From Megaleporinus macrocephalus (Eukaryota > Chordata > Actinopteri > Characiformes > Anostomidae), in NCBI GenBank assembly GCA_021613375.1, contig CM038704.1, positions 6,090,538-6,154,537 on the forward strand: 64,000 bases of DNA, read 5' to 3'. Of this stretch, positions 24,801 to 36,249 are shown piece by piece (the first letter of the stretch is position 1; every line of letters begins with the position of its first letter). Position numbers and translations under genes: made by a program. The notes below the pieces were generated by a model. It was not told the DNA's origin, searched no databases, and worked only from the letters and a program-made list of their open reading frames with translations.

Positions 24801-26145
24801 ATATGACAATGTGTATATATATATATATATACACTTATATATATATCACCCACTTACGCATGGGACATGTGCAGAACTGTGCAAAGGTTTGAGTCCCTTG
24901 AGAACATTATTATATTTAAAAAGATATATTTTTTTCCAGACAGGAAGCTTTTATTTACTCAGCAAACACTATATTTGTTAAATATTAAATAGTATTAATA
25001 GAGTAAGTAGTGTTTTTACATACGTCAATGTGTTTATTTAACCCTTTCCAAGCTTCTCCTAAACAACCCAGTATTATTTACAGTTCTCATCTAATACCTG
25101 CTTTGACTGCTCAGTACTTCATTAAGCTAAATCAAGATTACTGCTGAAGGAACTGAATACATTCATACAATGTCTGGGGCGTCCAGGAGAAATCTGGAAC
25201 TACAATTTGTTCTTCAAACTGGAGCTCAAGATCTGATCTACTTCTCTCACAATAACATATTCATGTTACTTTGTATTGTATGTATGATTATTTATATCTG
25301 TTCTAATCAGATCTGGTGTTCTTACTGGTGAATATACACTTACTGATCAGATAAAGACTTTTAAACTATCAGCTTAGCTGTCATAGACTTTTGCATAGAA
25401 GTGTATTTTCGTACACATCAACATATACAACTGACATGTGTAACACATATTTACATTAAAAAAAATATATATATATATATACCTTTACTAATATATACAC
25501 AAACATATACATATATATAACGAGTAGAGTGTATAGATAAACTGGGTAATACAGCTACACACTGGACTGTATCTACTAAGTGTGTGTTTGGCAGATGTCA
25601 GACACCAAAGCCGATCGGCTACGTTTGGGATGAGGTTGGAAATTGTGTAAATTACATTTCTCACTGAACTGTCACTGTAAGAAGATGCTGGAGAGGTTGA
25701 TGAGAAAGTTAAAGGGAAATATTAATCATCTGTGCAGGACTAAATTACATAACAAAGCCCGCAGTAACGGCGAGGGCCTTGTTTGTGTGGGACTCGTTTT
25801 ATGTGCGTCTCTGGCGACGCTGATAAAAGAAAACTAAATGGGTTTTTTTCAGGGGCCCCTGTGATCCTGCGCATCTCATACATACGTTTCTTTCATCTTT
25901 TCAGCGGCTTACATAAAAGTGTACCTCCTGGAGAACGGTATATGTGTAGCCAAGAAGAAGACGAAGTCTGTGCGGAAGTCGCTGGACCCGCTTTACAACC
26001 AGGTCCTCGTCTTCTCTGAGAGTCCGCAAGGAAAGGTCGTACAGGTAAACACGAATAAAACAATAGGTACAAAACAGACACTCCATATTATATCACATCC
26101 ATCAGATTAAAAACTCCAACTTCAAAATCCAGCCGCTCATTTTAT

Positions 26146-26232
<87 letters not shown>

Positions 26233-26722
26233 TCCCACTCAAAAGTTTGGGATCACAGTGAAATGTTCTTCTTCCTTAACACAACAATGGACTGACGGGT
26301 CTCTAAAGAAAGTTGTTTCTTTCTGGTCATTGTGAGTCGATCAGCAAGCCATCAACTGCTGATCTTCAGATACTAAACTAACCTAGAATGTTGTTCTCCC
26401 TTTTATACTCACTTATTAGTAGAATGTTTTTCAGCTGTGCATCACAATTGATCAAGAGTGTCCTAACAACCAATTAGTCCAATAACATCCTTAACTTGGA
26501 TTGGCGGCCGTACCAGGAGATTTAGACAGAGGACTGAGAATTACTGATAATAGAACTATATGCAAAATAAGCCTCTATACAAAAATAGACTTTAATACAA
26601 ACATTTATATTCTTTAAAAATCATCTGATACACTTACATTAATTGTGAAATGTACAATATTGTTTGTGAATTGCTTGAAAATTGCATGAAATTCTAAAGT
26701 GATCCTAAACTTTTGAGCGGTA

Positions 26723-26754
<32 letters not shown>

Positions 26755-27552
26755 TTGAGATGGAAAGATCGATCGGCTATGTATCGGTATCGACCGATTT
26801 TTAATCAAAATATGTGATCTGCCGATATGCCTCCAGTTTAGCCGATCCTGAGAGCTGATCGATGGTGTTAAACAAATGAGCCTAATTTCTCTATTTCCAG
26901 CTAGCGTTTCATCCAGGAAGAGGAGCCGTCTATGAAACCCCCTCTAGCTCCCTGCAATTCCTATTTGAACCACTAGGTGGAAATACATACCGTTTCATTT
27001 TTCACAGACTGAATAAAGCATGTGCTGATAGAAAACATTGTCCGCCTGGCAGTTTGTTACCGTATGTAAGCTATTACGCGCAGCTAGCACAAAACAAATA
27101 ACCCAGAACACCATACAGACCAGATCTGACCGGTACCAACAGAACAGCAGCAACAACAGCCAGAGAGCTAAAGAACCACAGCCAGAGTGATTGAGTTTAT
27201 AGTTCTAGATAAGCAGCTCTTCTCGGCTGTAGAAGACGTTCATTCTGCTGCTTAATGTTCCACCTGGATCCACGCTCTGCTGTTCCTAGTAGAGATACTT
27301 TTCAGATGTGGCTCTTCTGGAGCTTATCAAGCAGTTTACTCCCACATAGACCAACTTCTAATTTAGTTAAAATATTATGCTGTTTCATATGAGCTCGTTA
27401 AAAATGATAATAAACCAGTTTAGACCATGTTTTATGACTTGCTTGCCCTAATAACTACATGTAGCCCTGCCGTGGCATATAGCCCCGCCCTCGATCAGTA
27501 TGGGCTGATCGGAATCTGCCTCAAAAACACTGATCGGTCCATCTCTAGTAGA

Positions 27553-27583
<31 letters not shown>

Positions 27584-27688
27584 GTCGCTGTCCAATAAAA
27601 AGCAAGTATCTCTAAAATGGTAACTTTACATGTCTTTACTTTCAATGTAAGTCTATGTAACCAAATATTTCTTAAGTGATTTTGAAGC

Positions 27689-27746
<58 letters not shown>

Positions 27747-28958
27747 TACTCACCCTTTAAATGCCTGACACTTCTACTCACATTCCTTAAACTATTAACA
27801 CAACTACTCACTCTTTAAACTCCCAATGCTCCTACTCACCCTTTAAACGCCTGACACTTCTACTCACTCTTTAAAACACACCTGTCACTCCTACTCACTC
27901 TTTAAATGTCTGACACTCCTACTCACTCCGTAAAGTCCTTACATTACTACTCACTCTTTAAACTCCTTACACTCATACTGACTGGGTTTTTTCCCGACCT
28001 GTTTGCACCCTTCAGAAAACATGCTGGCTCGCCACTGGATTCCATGACCCCTCCGTCTCATCTGCTGCTTCTCTTTTCTAACCTTTCCTGTGTTCTTGGC
28101 AGCTTGACTTAAAACAGAAACAGATAAATATGAAGTAAGAATAATGAAGCTGGTCTGAAAATGTGGACGAGTGGAAAGTACAGACTGCTCTTCTGTAATG
28201 TAGTGAATAAAAGAAGCGCAATGCAAAGCGTCAGCCCATAAAATTCCAATTAATTCCCATAAACACACACTCCTAAACCGTGTGGACAGCCTTCCCAGAA
28301 GAGTTGCAGCTGTTATAGCTGCAAAGGTTGGGCAGACATCATATTAAACCCAATGGATTAAGAACGTCACTACGTGTGAGGGGAGATGAGTAAATACTTT
28401 ACAATATAGTGTACATAGTATCATGCAGATATGCCAATATTCATTAATACATATCTCATAGGCACCTAAGATCGTTGTTTAAAAGCCTTTATCTTTGCAG
28501 TAAGTGTCGTTCCCACGCAGGTATTAGATGTTAACTGCTAATAACAGCCACTACTTCAAAGCTTTAAACAGAAATGAGGTGTTTTTTGTTTTTTCTCCTT
28601 GAAACGTGACGGAGTCCGAGTACAAGTTCTGCTGCAGTCTTGCAGGAGGACAGAACAAACCTTCCTAAATGAAACCAGAGTAATGAAGTGCGGTTACTAG
28701 TTTGACGAATGCGGCTTGAAAGACAGTCTGATTAGGGCTTTTTAAAAGGAAGCCAACTCTGAGTCACCGCCGCTAAAACAACAGAATAGATGAAGTCAAA
28801 TTCACGCATCTCGTTCGCCGATGAAGAGAACATTTAACATTCAGGCGAGACAGAGAGAACACTTAAAATTCAGCCGAAATGAATTGTTCTGAAGAGAGCG
28901 TTTATGAAAGGCTGTCATAACAAACATTAAAGGATCTAACAAAGGCCAGCCATCTGGG

Positions 28959-29025
<67 letters not shown>

Positions 29026-29994
29026 AGTGTGTGTAACGTTGCAAACAGTAATGTGTGGAATCCACAGTCCAAAAAAGGGTGGATGTAAGTGATTGTACTG
29101 GCTGCACACTGTTCCTCACATTAGCGGCGTATACAAGAGTATAGACTTTACAACCATTCGCCATTCGTGTTTGAACACAGAGGAATTCGACCCCCACCTT
29201 TAACCCATCCGTGCAGTGAAACACCCACATACACACACACTAATGAGCACACACACACTAGGGGGCTGTGAAACACCCATATACACACATACTAGTGAGC
29301 ATGCACATACTAGGGGACAGTGAAACACCCTCATACACACACACTAATGAGGACGCACACACTAGGCAGCAGTGAAACACCCACATACACACACACACAC
29401 ACATACACATACATACACATGTGAACACACACATACAACAGGGCAGTGAAACACCCACATACATGCACACTAATGAGGACGCACACACTAGGCGGCAGTG
29501 AATCACCCACATACACACACACACACACATACACATACATACACATGTGAACACACACATACAACAGGGCAGTGAAACACCCACATACATGCACACTAAC
29601 GAGGATGCACACACTAGGGGGCAGTGAATCACCCCCATACACACACACTAATGAGGACGCACACACTAGGTGGCAGTAAAACACCCACATACACGCACAC
29701 TAATGAGGACGCACACACTAGGGGGCAGTGAATCACCCCCATACACACACACACTAGTGAGGATGCACACACAAGGTGGCAGTGAAACACCCACATACAC
29801 ACACACAAGTGAACACACACACTAGGGGGCAGTGAAACACCCACCTACAAACACACACATATACATACATATACATGTGAACACACATATACAACAGGGC
29901 AGTGAAACACCCACATACATACACACACTAGTGAGCACACACACTAGGGGGCAGTAAAACACCCACATACATACACACACTAGTGAGCCCCCCC

Positions 29995-30025
<31 letters not shown>

Positions 30026-30702
30026 ACACATATAGCATCACACCCACATTTAAAATATTATAAGATATTTAAATATTATATGTTCTCACTGGGCCTTCAA
30101 TATTCCATCTGTTTTGGAGCATATTTGTTGGTGCATTCATCATGAAAGTTTTACACGGTAAAGAGCAGCTCCTGCGATTAAATGGGGAAAAAAAAAAAAC
30201 ATTAAGATGTTTTGTTGCTGTCCAAGATTTTTTTGTTTTCATTTTTCTTCATCATTTGAACACGTCATTTACATTGTATCCAAATATTGTGATGAATGGA
30301 CCAATAGAAGTGCTCCAAAAAGCCTGGAAAAAATTCTGGTTCCATAGACTTCCATTAAAAGTAAAGACAGTTTTTGTTCTGTCCTGTAAAGTTGCCCTTT
30401 TGGAGAAACCTGTTTTTCTTTTTTCCTTCACACAACGATGGTGCTCTTCACAGCGTCACTCAGACCCCTATCTCTCTCCACAGATCATCGTTTGGGGAAA
30501 CTACGGCCGAATGGATCGCAAGTGCTTCATGGGCGTGGCCCGCATCCTGCTGGAGGAGCTGGATTTGACGAGCATGGTGATCGGCTGGTACAAGCTGTTC
30601 CCCACCTCCTCCATGGTGGACCCCACCATGGCCCCCCTGATCCGACACTCGTCCCAGCTCTCCCTGGAGAGCACGGTGGGGCCGTGTTGCGAACGCTCGT
30701 AA
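21754..30702 (+). CDS. rims4: rims4, RIM-family C2-domain protein, last four coding exons (5' partial)
   Basis: Joined exons 21754-21866, 21985-22086, 25905-26044 and 30484-30702 encode 190 residues ending in a TAA stop. All six visible splice sites are GT/AG and all phases agree. The protein reads NYSGMCLASDAQFSDFL, then a C2 domain (from GDVEIG to GWYKLFP), then the tail SQLSLESTVGPC-CERS. That tail and SSMVDP are, from memory, specific to RIMS4 rather than RIMS1-3. The family protein is about 269 residues, so about 79 N-terminal residues are missing, presumably in exons upstream. RIMS4 (gamma-RIM) is a short RIM with only the C-terminal C2B domain; RIM proteins act at presynaptic active zones in exocytosis, and C2B is a Ca2+-independent binding module. 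The basic run KKKTK is present, and most acidic Ca2+-loop residues of true Ca2+-sensing C2 domains are absent. RIMS3 is the main alternative and is less likely. Confidence 0.93.
21985..22086 (+). CDS. rims4: rims4 coding exon (start of C2B)
   Basis: Acceptor 'ttttgtcttgcag' and donor 'gtaact'. It encodes DVEIGLMERNGQLEVEIIQA and the following ARGL and KPGSKG residues, the first beta strands of the C2 domain. The intron before it is only 118 bp. Confidence 0.93.
22124..22184 (+). mobile_element. Tc1-like transposon terminus
   Basis: The sequence 'cagtcgtggccaaaagtttt' with the following 'gagaacagcaca' and 'caacaaagtttgctg' resembles the end of a Tc1-like element I recall from many fish genomes. 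It lies 38 bp after a rims4 donor site. The 39-bp array begins directly inside it, so the rest of the element is missing or replaced. Confidence 0.6.
22185..23222. repeat. 39-bp minisatellite, array 2 (1.0 kb)
   Basis: Same unit as 12284-14085, with more 'cattgatgatgat' variants and fewer 31-bp units. Minus-strand frames of 333-391 codons are artefacts of the 39-bp period. It ends with 'ggaacaatgataaggaac' and 'actagtgaaca', shared with array 1. Confidence 0.97.
23295..23880. mobile_element. Dispersed repeat, copy A (pair with 47520-48375)
   Basis: The segments 'tacaacattatctgtact', 'gtctgcagtttggggcgtgg', 'gctaacccaaacc', 'taacaaccagagtctgttgc' and 'gggtgggacaaatc' occur in the same order at 47520-48375. 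The end is rich in G/C runs ('gacatgtcccccccat'). Probably a non-autonomous DNA transposon; termini not resolved. Confidence 0.7.
24045..24205. mobile_element. Short dispersed repeat ('ctattggtcc' family)
   Basis: Contains 'cactgtccaaagaaaagc', 'atggcaaca' and 'gagaatttctattggtcc'. Related pieces occur at about 27585-27690, 30210-30430, 43960-44130, 57440-57575 and 58560-59340, in both orientations. Confidence 0.6.
25905..26044 (+). CDS. rims4: rims4 coding exon (middle of C2B)
   Basis: Acceptor 'tttcatcttttcag' and donor 'gtaaac'. The exon completes P-A-A-Y-I-K and encodes VYLLENGICVAKKKTKSVRK, then SLDPLYNQVLVFSESPQGKV. It contains the polybasic KKKTK strand. Confidence 0.93.
26148..26229. 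repeat. (TA)n microsatellite
   Basis: About 40 TA copies directly abutting the left end of a Tc1-like MITE. Confidence 0.95.
26230..26725. mobile_element. Tc1-like MITE, copy 1 of 3
   Basis: Left end 'cactcccactcaaaagtttg', right end 'aaacttttgagcggtagtg', near-perfect inverted termini. It lies in a rims4 intron. The same interior is found at 35150-35415 and 50009-50527. No transposase frame is present. Confidence 0.85.
26756..27547. mobile_element. hAT-like element, copy 1 of 2
   Basis: Starts 'tgagatggaaagatcgatcg' and ends 'tgatcggtccatctcta', inverted repeats around a 'gatcggc' core. The interior ('agccgatcc', 'ttccagctagcgtttcatcc') matches 57581-58537. It is flanked by TA microsatellites, so the target duplication is lost. 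Confidence 0.75.
27560..27982. repeat. (TA)n runs and a 30-34-bp degenerate minisatellite
   Basis: TA runs lie at 27560-27582 and 27691-27744. From 27745 to 27982 the phrase 'cctactcactctttaaac' recurs about eight times with variable spacers ('gcctgacactt', 'tccttacactc'). A short 'ctgtccaata' dispersed repeat lies at 27585-27690. Confidence 0.8.
27983..28954 (+). other. rims4 last intron, apparently single-copy part
   Basis: No recognised repeat or exon. The subregion 28480-28950 is balanced in composition and is a candidate for conserved intronic sequence. Confidence 0.4.
28955..29022. repeat. (GA)n microsatellite
   Basis: GA dinucleotide run with a single GACA interruption. Confidence 0.95.
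29206..29985. repeat. About 52-bp minisatellite (0.8 kb)
   Basis: The unit contains 'cagtgaaacacccacata', (cacacata)n, 'ctaatgaggacgcacaca' and 'ctagggggcagtg'. The array is entered through 'cacctttaacccatccgtg'. This order matches the end of a fish dispersed repeat whose reverse-strand single copy lies at about 40200-40350. Minus-strand Cys/Val-rich frames here are artefacts. Confidence 0.9.
29989..30031. repeat. Poly(C) and (CA)n run
   Basis: About 22 C residues are followed by about 10 CA repeats at the end of the 52-bp array. The C count may be unreliable in an assembly. Confidence 0.85.
30210..30430. mobile_element. Short dispersed repeat next to the last rims4 exon
   Basis: Contains 'atggaccaatagaagtgctc', 'ttctggttccatagac' and 'tgttctgtcctgtaaag'. 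It belongs to the same family as 57440-57575 and 58850-59030. It ends about 50 bp before the splice acceptor at 30483. Confidence 0.6.
30484..30702 (+). CDS. rims4: rims4 terminal coding exon
   Basis: Acceptor 'atctctctccacag'. It encodes IIVWGNYGRMDRKCFMGVAR, the LLEELDLTSM and GWYKLFPTSSMVDP segments, then the C-terminal SQLSLESTVGPC-CERS and the TAA stop at 30700-30702. It is GC-rich relative to its surroundings, as expected for conserved coding DNA. Confidence 0.95.
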   Translation: MIVWGNYGRMDRKCFMGVARILLEELDLTSMVIGWYKLFPTSSMVDPTMAPLIRHSSQLSLESTVGPCCERS

Positions 30703-30937
30703 GACGGACGGCCCGAGCGTTGGGGGTTTTTCTTGTGTATTTTCTCTGCGAAAGGGCTCTCGAGGCCCCTTCACCTTACAGCGCTGGGTGTGCATGCCGC
30801 CGCTGAGCCGTCCGGAGCCTCTCTAGAATCCTCTAGAACGTAGAACCTTCTGGAAAATTCTGAGCCTGAGCGCAGGCTCCCGAAGAAGGGTTCCTTTCTT
30901 TTTCTTTTCATTTCTTTTTTTTTCTATCTAACAGATA

Positions 30938-30955
30938 AATAAACGAAGAAATAAA
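30938..30955 (+). terminator. Two AATAAA poly(A) signals near the rims4 stop
   Basis: AATAAA occurs at 30938-30943 and 30950-30955, 236-250 bases after the stop, following a T-rich stretch. These could give a short 3' UTR. Use of the sites is unproven. Confidence 0.45.
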
Positions 30956-31555
30956 AGAATAACACTACTACTAATCTAAAGACGCCTGAGAAGCATGAGC
31001 TGAAGATAGAAGGAGAACGAAGAGCTCTGTGTCCGTGTCTGTGTAACTGGGACTCTGTGTGTTTTCTGCTTCTCGTCAGTGGTCTCCATGTCTATCCGAA
31101 GAAGTGTGTGCAATCTCGCGAGTGGTCTCTATCGTCAAAGACAGTCGGTGTCGTCTGTGTAAGGATCTTTCGGTCGTCGGGAGCGGGTTCCGTGTCGCGT
31201 GTGGAGAATATCTAGCCATAGATCGGTCTGTGCAATATCACGTACGAGGGTCAGCTGAGTTGAGGCAGGTCTCGAATAGGTTTAGGTCGGGACGCTCGGT
31301 TAATTGACGCTTGGCTCAAGTCGTTTCTTTCTTCCCGTTGGCTCTTTTCCTCTCGATTTCTTCCCCCTCTTTTTTTTTTTTTTTTTAAACTGTGCCAATT
31401 CTACCAGCAAGTGTCTTTACTTTGAGGCTTGTGCCATCGTTCACTGACCAGAGGCTATTTTGGAGCTGATCCATCAGGTACACACAGGGATTTATGATTT
31501 TCACTCCTTGATGTGACAAACAATAGCACATATTCCAATTTCGGAGTATGCCATT

Positions 31556-31560
<5 letters not shown>

Positions 31561-31615
<55 letters not shown>
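31561..31615. repeat. (AT)n microsatellite
   Basis: About 27 AT copies, followed by a T-rich run. Confidence 0.95.
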
Positions 31616-31621
<6 letters not shown>

Positions 31622-32464
31622 TTTTTTTTCACAGAGAATATGATTAATTATAATCTCTTTCTAGGTGTAAGAGCTAATTAGTATTAGAGTAATAGAAAAA
31701 ATAAAATAAAGATAACATATAACAATGTTCACGGAATGAATGTCGCTGAATATATATTTGATTTAGTCACTATTACATGTGATTGTCTAGTTACGCACTT
31801 TATATCTACGACGTCCTTTTGATTTCTGTATGCTTGCTAGTTTGGAGTGAGCCAAAGGTTATTATTACTACTATTAATATATTGTTTGACTCATAACTTT
31901 GATGTTGCAGGACACAGAACTTTCAGTAGCAATGTTAAGGTTATAGCATTAGATAGTAGCATTAGGCATGAGAGGCTTCTTTTTTCCGGCTTGCCAGAAC
32001 CTAAATAAGATTTAGCATGAGAGTTTTAAAGGGGAGGATCTCGACGCTTGAGCGGAACATGTAGCAGAGATGCAGAATCATGGAGATGCTGTTACATTGC
32101 CGAGGTGCGCCCTGCCAATACGGAAGCAAAAGGGCAGGCCTTACGAGGGGCACGATGGGTAGGGGTCTATCTATATTTTTTTTAACGTCTGTGGGCTCTA
32201 AAAGTATACTAAAGATGCCTCTGGTTTACGGAGCATTACATAGCATAAGAATGAGGATTTTTTTAAAGATTCACTTCACTGAAGGGAATTTAAACGTGAA
32301 GTAGCATCGCTGTTCAGCAGTGGGGAACCTTCAGGGCCTTCCCAAGGAGGCCTAATGTTTTTATATAAGAAAAAAATACATGTTTGTCATTGTGATTTTG
32401 TGGGATCGTCAATGCTTGATGTGTTAAAGCTTTCCGGGAATAAGGTTTTTAGTGGAAAGATGAA

Positions 32465-33205
32465 GATGTCCAATCAGGATTGGTGTTTATATAGATAAGA
32501 CCAAGCAAGCTCACCCATTGGTTTGCCCTTTAGACACTATTATAATTAGGAAATAGTCACCGATTTTTTGGCTATGATGGAGTGAACCAAACTTGCCCTA
32601 TTTGACTGTATTTATATTTATTTTAGGGCTAAATGTTAGCAGTTTTACAATTAATCATGATTAATTGGATTATATTGGGTAGTTAAGGATGTCCAATCAG
32701 AATTGGTGTCTATGTAGATACAGCCAAGCGAGCTCAACCATTGATTCATCCTTCAGACACTATTATAATTAGAAACTAGTCACTTTTTGGTTTACCAATT
32801 TTTTAGCTATGATGGAGTGAACCAAACGTACCCTATTTGACAGTATTTCTATTTATTTTAGGGCTTAATGTTAGCAGTTTAACAATTAATCATGACTAAT
32901 TTGACTATTTTGGGTGGTTAAGGATGTCCACTTAGAATTGGTATTTATGTAGATACAGCCAAGCGAGCTTACCGATTGGTTTGGCCTTCAGATGTAAGCA
33001 TAATTAAGAACTAGTCACTTCTTGGTTTACCAATATTTTAGCTACGATGGACTGAACCAAACGTACCCTATTTGACAGTATTTATATTTATTTTAGGGCT
33101 AAAATTGTAGCAATTTAACAATTAATCACAATTAATTGTATTATTTTGGGTAGTTAAGGATGTCCAATCAGAATTGGTGTCTATGTAGATACAGCCAAGT
33201 GTGTT
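32465..33205. repeat. About 235-bp tandem repeat, 3.2 copies
   Basis: The landmark 'gatgtccaatcagaattgg' (with variants) recurs at 32465, 32688, 32923 and 33159, giving periods of 223, 235 and 236 bp. Each unit also has 'atacagccaagcgagct' and 'gaaccaaacgtaccctattt'. Copies are diverged by scattered substitutions, so the array is not recent. No coding frame is conserved. Confidence 0.9.
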
Positions 33206-34304
33206 CAGGCAAGGCCTTCTGGAAGTTCTACATACATCCTTGATTGCTAATCCAGTTTAACCACGTTTCGGTTAGTTGTTAGGAAAGTAAAACGGCAGCA
33301 AATGTCTTTAGTTGTCCCCGTAAACCTGATCCATGTAAGCTCAAATATATGTTATAATGTCTGTTATAAGCTTCAAATAGTACATGGAATGTCTTTTTTC
33401 GAGCTGTCTTTTGTGCAAAATGGTCAAAAAAGTTAACATGGCGCTAACATACTATAAGAAACCCCATAGGGGTGCTGCATCCTTCAACAGGCGGGTCTTC
33501 GAGTTTTGACATTTAAGGCCTATTCACGGTTCTCCACTGCTGTTCAGTCCATCAGTATTGACTTAATTAAGCCATTATATTTCAGAACACTGCCATTTTC
33601 TTCTTGTTGGCTAATTAAACATGTCCATCATATAAAGCAATAAGAAGTGAGTCTTCTCAAAGCAGTCTGAAGCACTATGCGTATGTATAACAGAGAAGAA
33701 ACTAACAAGCCAAGCCATCCATGCATCACATTAGACAGTCCTATGTTCATGTAGCAATATTACATTCGCTCATGTTCGGGAAACTCTACGTAGAACGCAG
33801 TGTCTCTGGGATTTCGTCTCTGGAGTTCGATGCCAAAAACCTTTTACATTTAATGGAGTGCTTTGTTCGGGTGTGGGGGGATAAAAAAAATAAAAAGAAA
33901 TGTAAAACGAAAGCAAAAATATTTTGATGAATGGGTCACTATGGATGAATGTCATTCTCTGCTTCCAGCAGTGGAGGAACCGCCGGGACGTTACGTGCAC
34001 GTTTGACATTAGCCTCAGTTTCCAGTCATATAAATAAATTCAGCACAGTAACGTAACCACATAGTTCAGGGCTCTCGTTTGAGGGACAATGTGTTCTTAT
34101 TTGTGTTTGTACATCTGTCTGTCTCATAATGGAGTGAACTACAAAGATATAAAAAGGTCTTAGGCATCTATGAAGCCAGTTATCTGGGCAGTAAGCATTT
34201 ATTTATTCATAAACAACAATGAAGAAAATACAGATAAACTGTATATATATGTAGTCGACCTAAATAGCCCAGCAAGTAACGGGTGACGGAGCCTATCTTT
34301 TAGG

Positions 34305-34735
34305 ATAAGCCCTGAACATAGCCACCAGCTTGAAAGCCGCCATATTGGATCAAGGGCAAGTTTTTTCCAATGGGAAGGTGGTCGTGTAGCAGATCAAAGA
34401 AAATCAGAATTATCTCAGAAATCGATTGATGCAGATTTGCAATATCTCTTGTGGTTCAAACGTTATCAACACAGAAAGTTGCAACAACTACCACATTGAA
34501 GAACATGTTCAGTGCTCTGTCCCTGGTGCTGAACTGCACCTTCAGATCTGTGTTCAGTAGCAGGGACAGCACACTGAGCATGTTTAATGTGGTTGTTGCA
34601 ACTTTCTGTGTTGATAATGTTTAAACACAAGAGAAAATCTGATTCTGAGACAATTCTGGTCTTCTTTGATCTTTGAAAAACTTGTGCTTGGTCCTATATG
34701 GCTGCTTTCAAGATCATGGCCATGTTCAGGACATG
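34305..34735. repeat. Foldback palindrome with about 190-bp arms
   Basis: The left arm (34311 onward) includes 'cctgaacatagccacc', 'gatcaaagaaaatcag' and 'caacacagaaagttgcaac'. The right arm carries their reverse complements, 'gttgcaactttctgtgttg' at about 34593, 'cttctttgatc' and 'catgttcagg'. A loop of a few tens of bases lies near 34530-34560. Pairing is imperfect. It is probably a foldback-type MITE; if transcribed it would form a long hairpin. Confidence 0.8.
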
Positions 34736-34819
34736 GGCCCCCTTACCGATTATTTGATGGGGTATTCAGATGTCATTTTCCCTTTTGTTTCTGAAATAAA
34801 AGAGTGTCCTGAGACTTTT

Positions 34820-34823
<4 letters not shown>

Positions 34824-34889
<66 letters not shown>
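34824..34889. repeat. (TA)n microsatellite
   Basis: About 33 TA copies. Confidence 0.95.
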
Positions 34890-34894
<5 letters not shown>

Positions 34895-35149
34895 GAAAGT
34901 AAAGCATGATTTGGCAAGAAGAAAGGAAATACAAGTAAACGGTTTTCTAACTTTAACATTTCCAGATCTGTCCTGTGGGACGTCCAGTATTTACACTTAC
35001 TATCCAACACTAAGTTTCTCAAATCAACTTCTCCCTACATTAAATGAGGGGATGAAATCAAACAAATCCACGTGAAGGTTATGATGCAATGCATTGACAA
35101 ATCATCTCCTTTGACTGTATTTCTGTTTATTTTATGGCTAATCATGATT

Positions 35150-35415
35150 AACTGCTGATGCTTCAGATACTAAACTAACCTAGAATGTTGTTCTCCCTTT
35201 TATACTCACTTATTAGTAGAATGCTGTGCATCACAATTGAGCAAGAGTGTCCTAACAACCAATTAGTCCAATAACATCCTTAACTTGGATTGGCGGCCGT
35301 ACCAATCATCTGATACACTTACATTAATTGAGAAATGGACAATATTGTTTATGCATTGCATGAGAATTGCAGGAAACAAAATTCTAAAGTGATCCTAAAC
35401 TTTTGAGTGGTAGTG
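35150..35415. mobile_element. Tc1-like MITE, copy 3, 5'-truncated and internally deleted
   Basis: Matches the interior of 50009-50527 from 'actgctgatgcttcagatac' onward. It lacks about 100 bp between 'ggcggccgtacca' and 'atcatctgatacac'. The right end is 'aaacttttgagtggtagtg'. Confidence 0.85.
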
Positions 35416-36213
35416 TGTGACCAATATAAAATATGCAGTGACTATATATATATATATATATATATACGCATTGATTGCGTATTAACAAGTTCCAGCTCTA
35501 GTTTATCTGCATTTTCTGTGTTTTACTAGCAAAAAATGAGGCTTACTGCTGAGATAAAGAGTTCCAAAGTCTGCCTAAGAGTTTTACTCAGTACTGTACT
35601 CAAATCTAAAAGATCTAAAAGAAGGCTGAAGTTGCTGTCGCTGATTCTCATTAACTCATTTTTAATTGGGAAATAAAGTAATATTTGTAGCCCCCCACTA
35701 GTAATCCAGTATCTCAATCAGTTCACCGTGATTTAACCACTGAACAATTTAGTTCTATATATTTCAAACCACAAGAATGTATCTTTGGGAACAGTCAGCC
35801 TGACTGAGTTTGTCTTTAGAAGCTGTAGTGAAAGAGGCCTTAACCCCGAGAAATACCGGAGGTCTTAATACGATTAAAACCAGAACGTAAGCATGTAGGA
35901 GTGTTCTTTCACCTTCATTATCATCTTACGATCGTTCTTCTCCCGGATTGTCAGTACACACGTCTTCATGTTACTTCTTTTATCATCCTCTGGAACATAT
36001 CATTAGTTCTAGCTGACGCTGACAGGGGGGATCAATACATTCTTTAATGTGATGCTGTGAGTTTATTTTCTGTGTAGAGAAAAAAACAACAACGTGTATA
36101 ATTCCTTACAGTTCATTCTATGTAAATTTGGGTCATTTGAAAGGAAATGACATTGTTGAATAATGCACAATTTGGTGAAATGTTATTCTGTTTAAAAAAA
36201 AAATGTTGTAAAG

Positions 36214-36219
36214 AATAAA
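36214..36219 (+). terminator. Candidate distal poly(A) signal
   Basis: AATAAA in 'gtaaagaataaaaacag' ends an AT-rich, apparently single-copy stretch. It would fit the end of a long rims4 3' UTR about 5.5 kb after the stop. Speculative. Confidence 0.25.
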
Positions 36220-36249
36220 AACAGTTCACTCTGATTTACACAATGAGCT

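Larger units (their letters stand above)
22087..25904 (+). other. rims4 intron (3.8 kb), repeat-filled
   Basis: Contents in order: a Tc1-like terminus (22124), a 39-bp minisatellite, one copy of the 52-bp repeat unit (23225), a dispersed repeat (about 23295-23880), a second short repeat (24045-24205), then AT-rich sequence with TA runs at about 24812-24845 and 25460-25480. No other exon was seen. Confidence 0.75.

Noticed and set aside
29258..29844. Cys/Val-rich minus-strand frames resembling a cysteine-rich protein
   Set aside because: They are translations of (CA)n-rich 52-bp repeats, with no start, splice or domain support.
30438..30806. 122-codon + frame and 111-codon minus frame over the last rims4 exon
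   Set aside because: Out-of-frame shadows of the C2B-coding exon.
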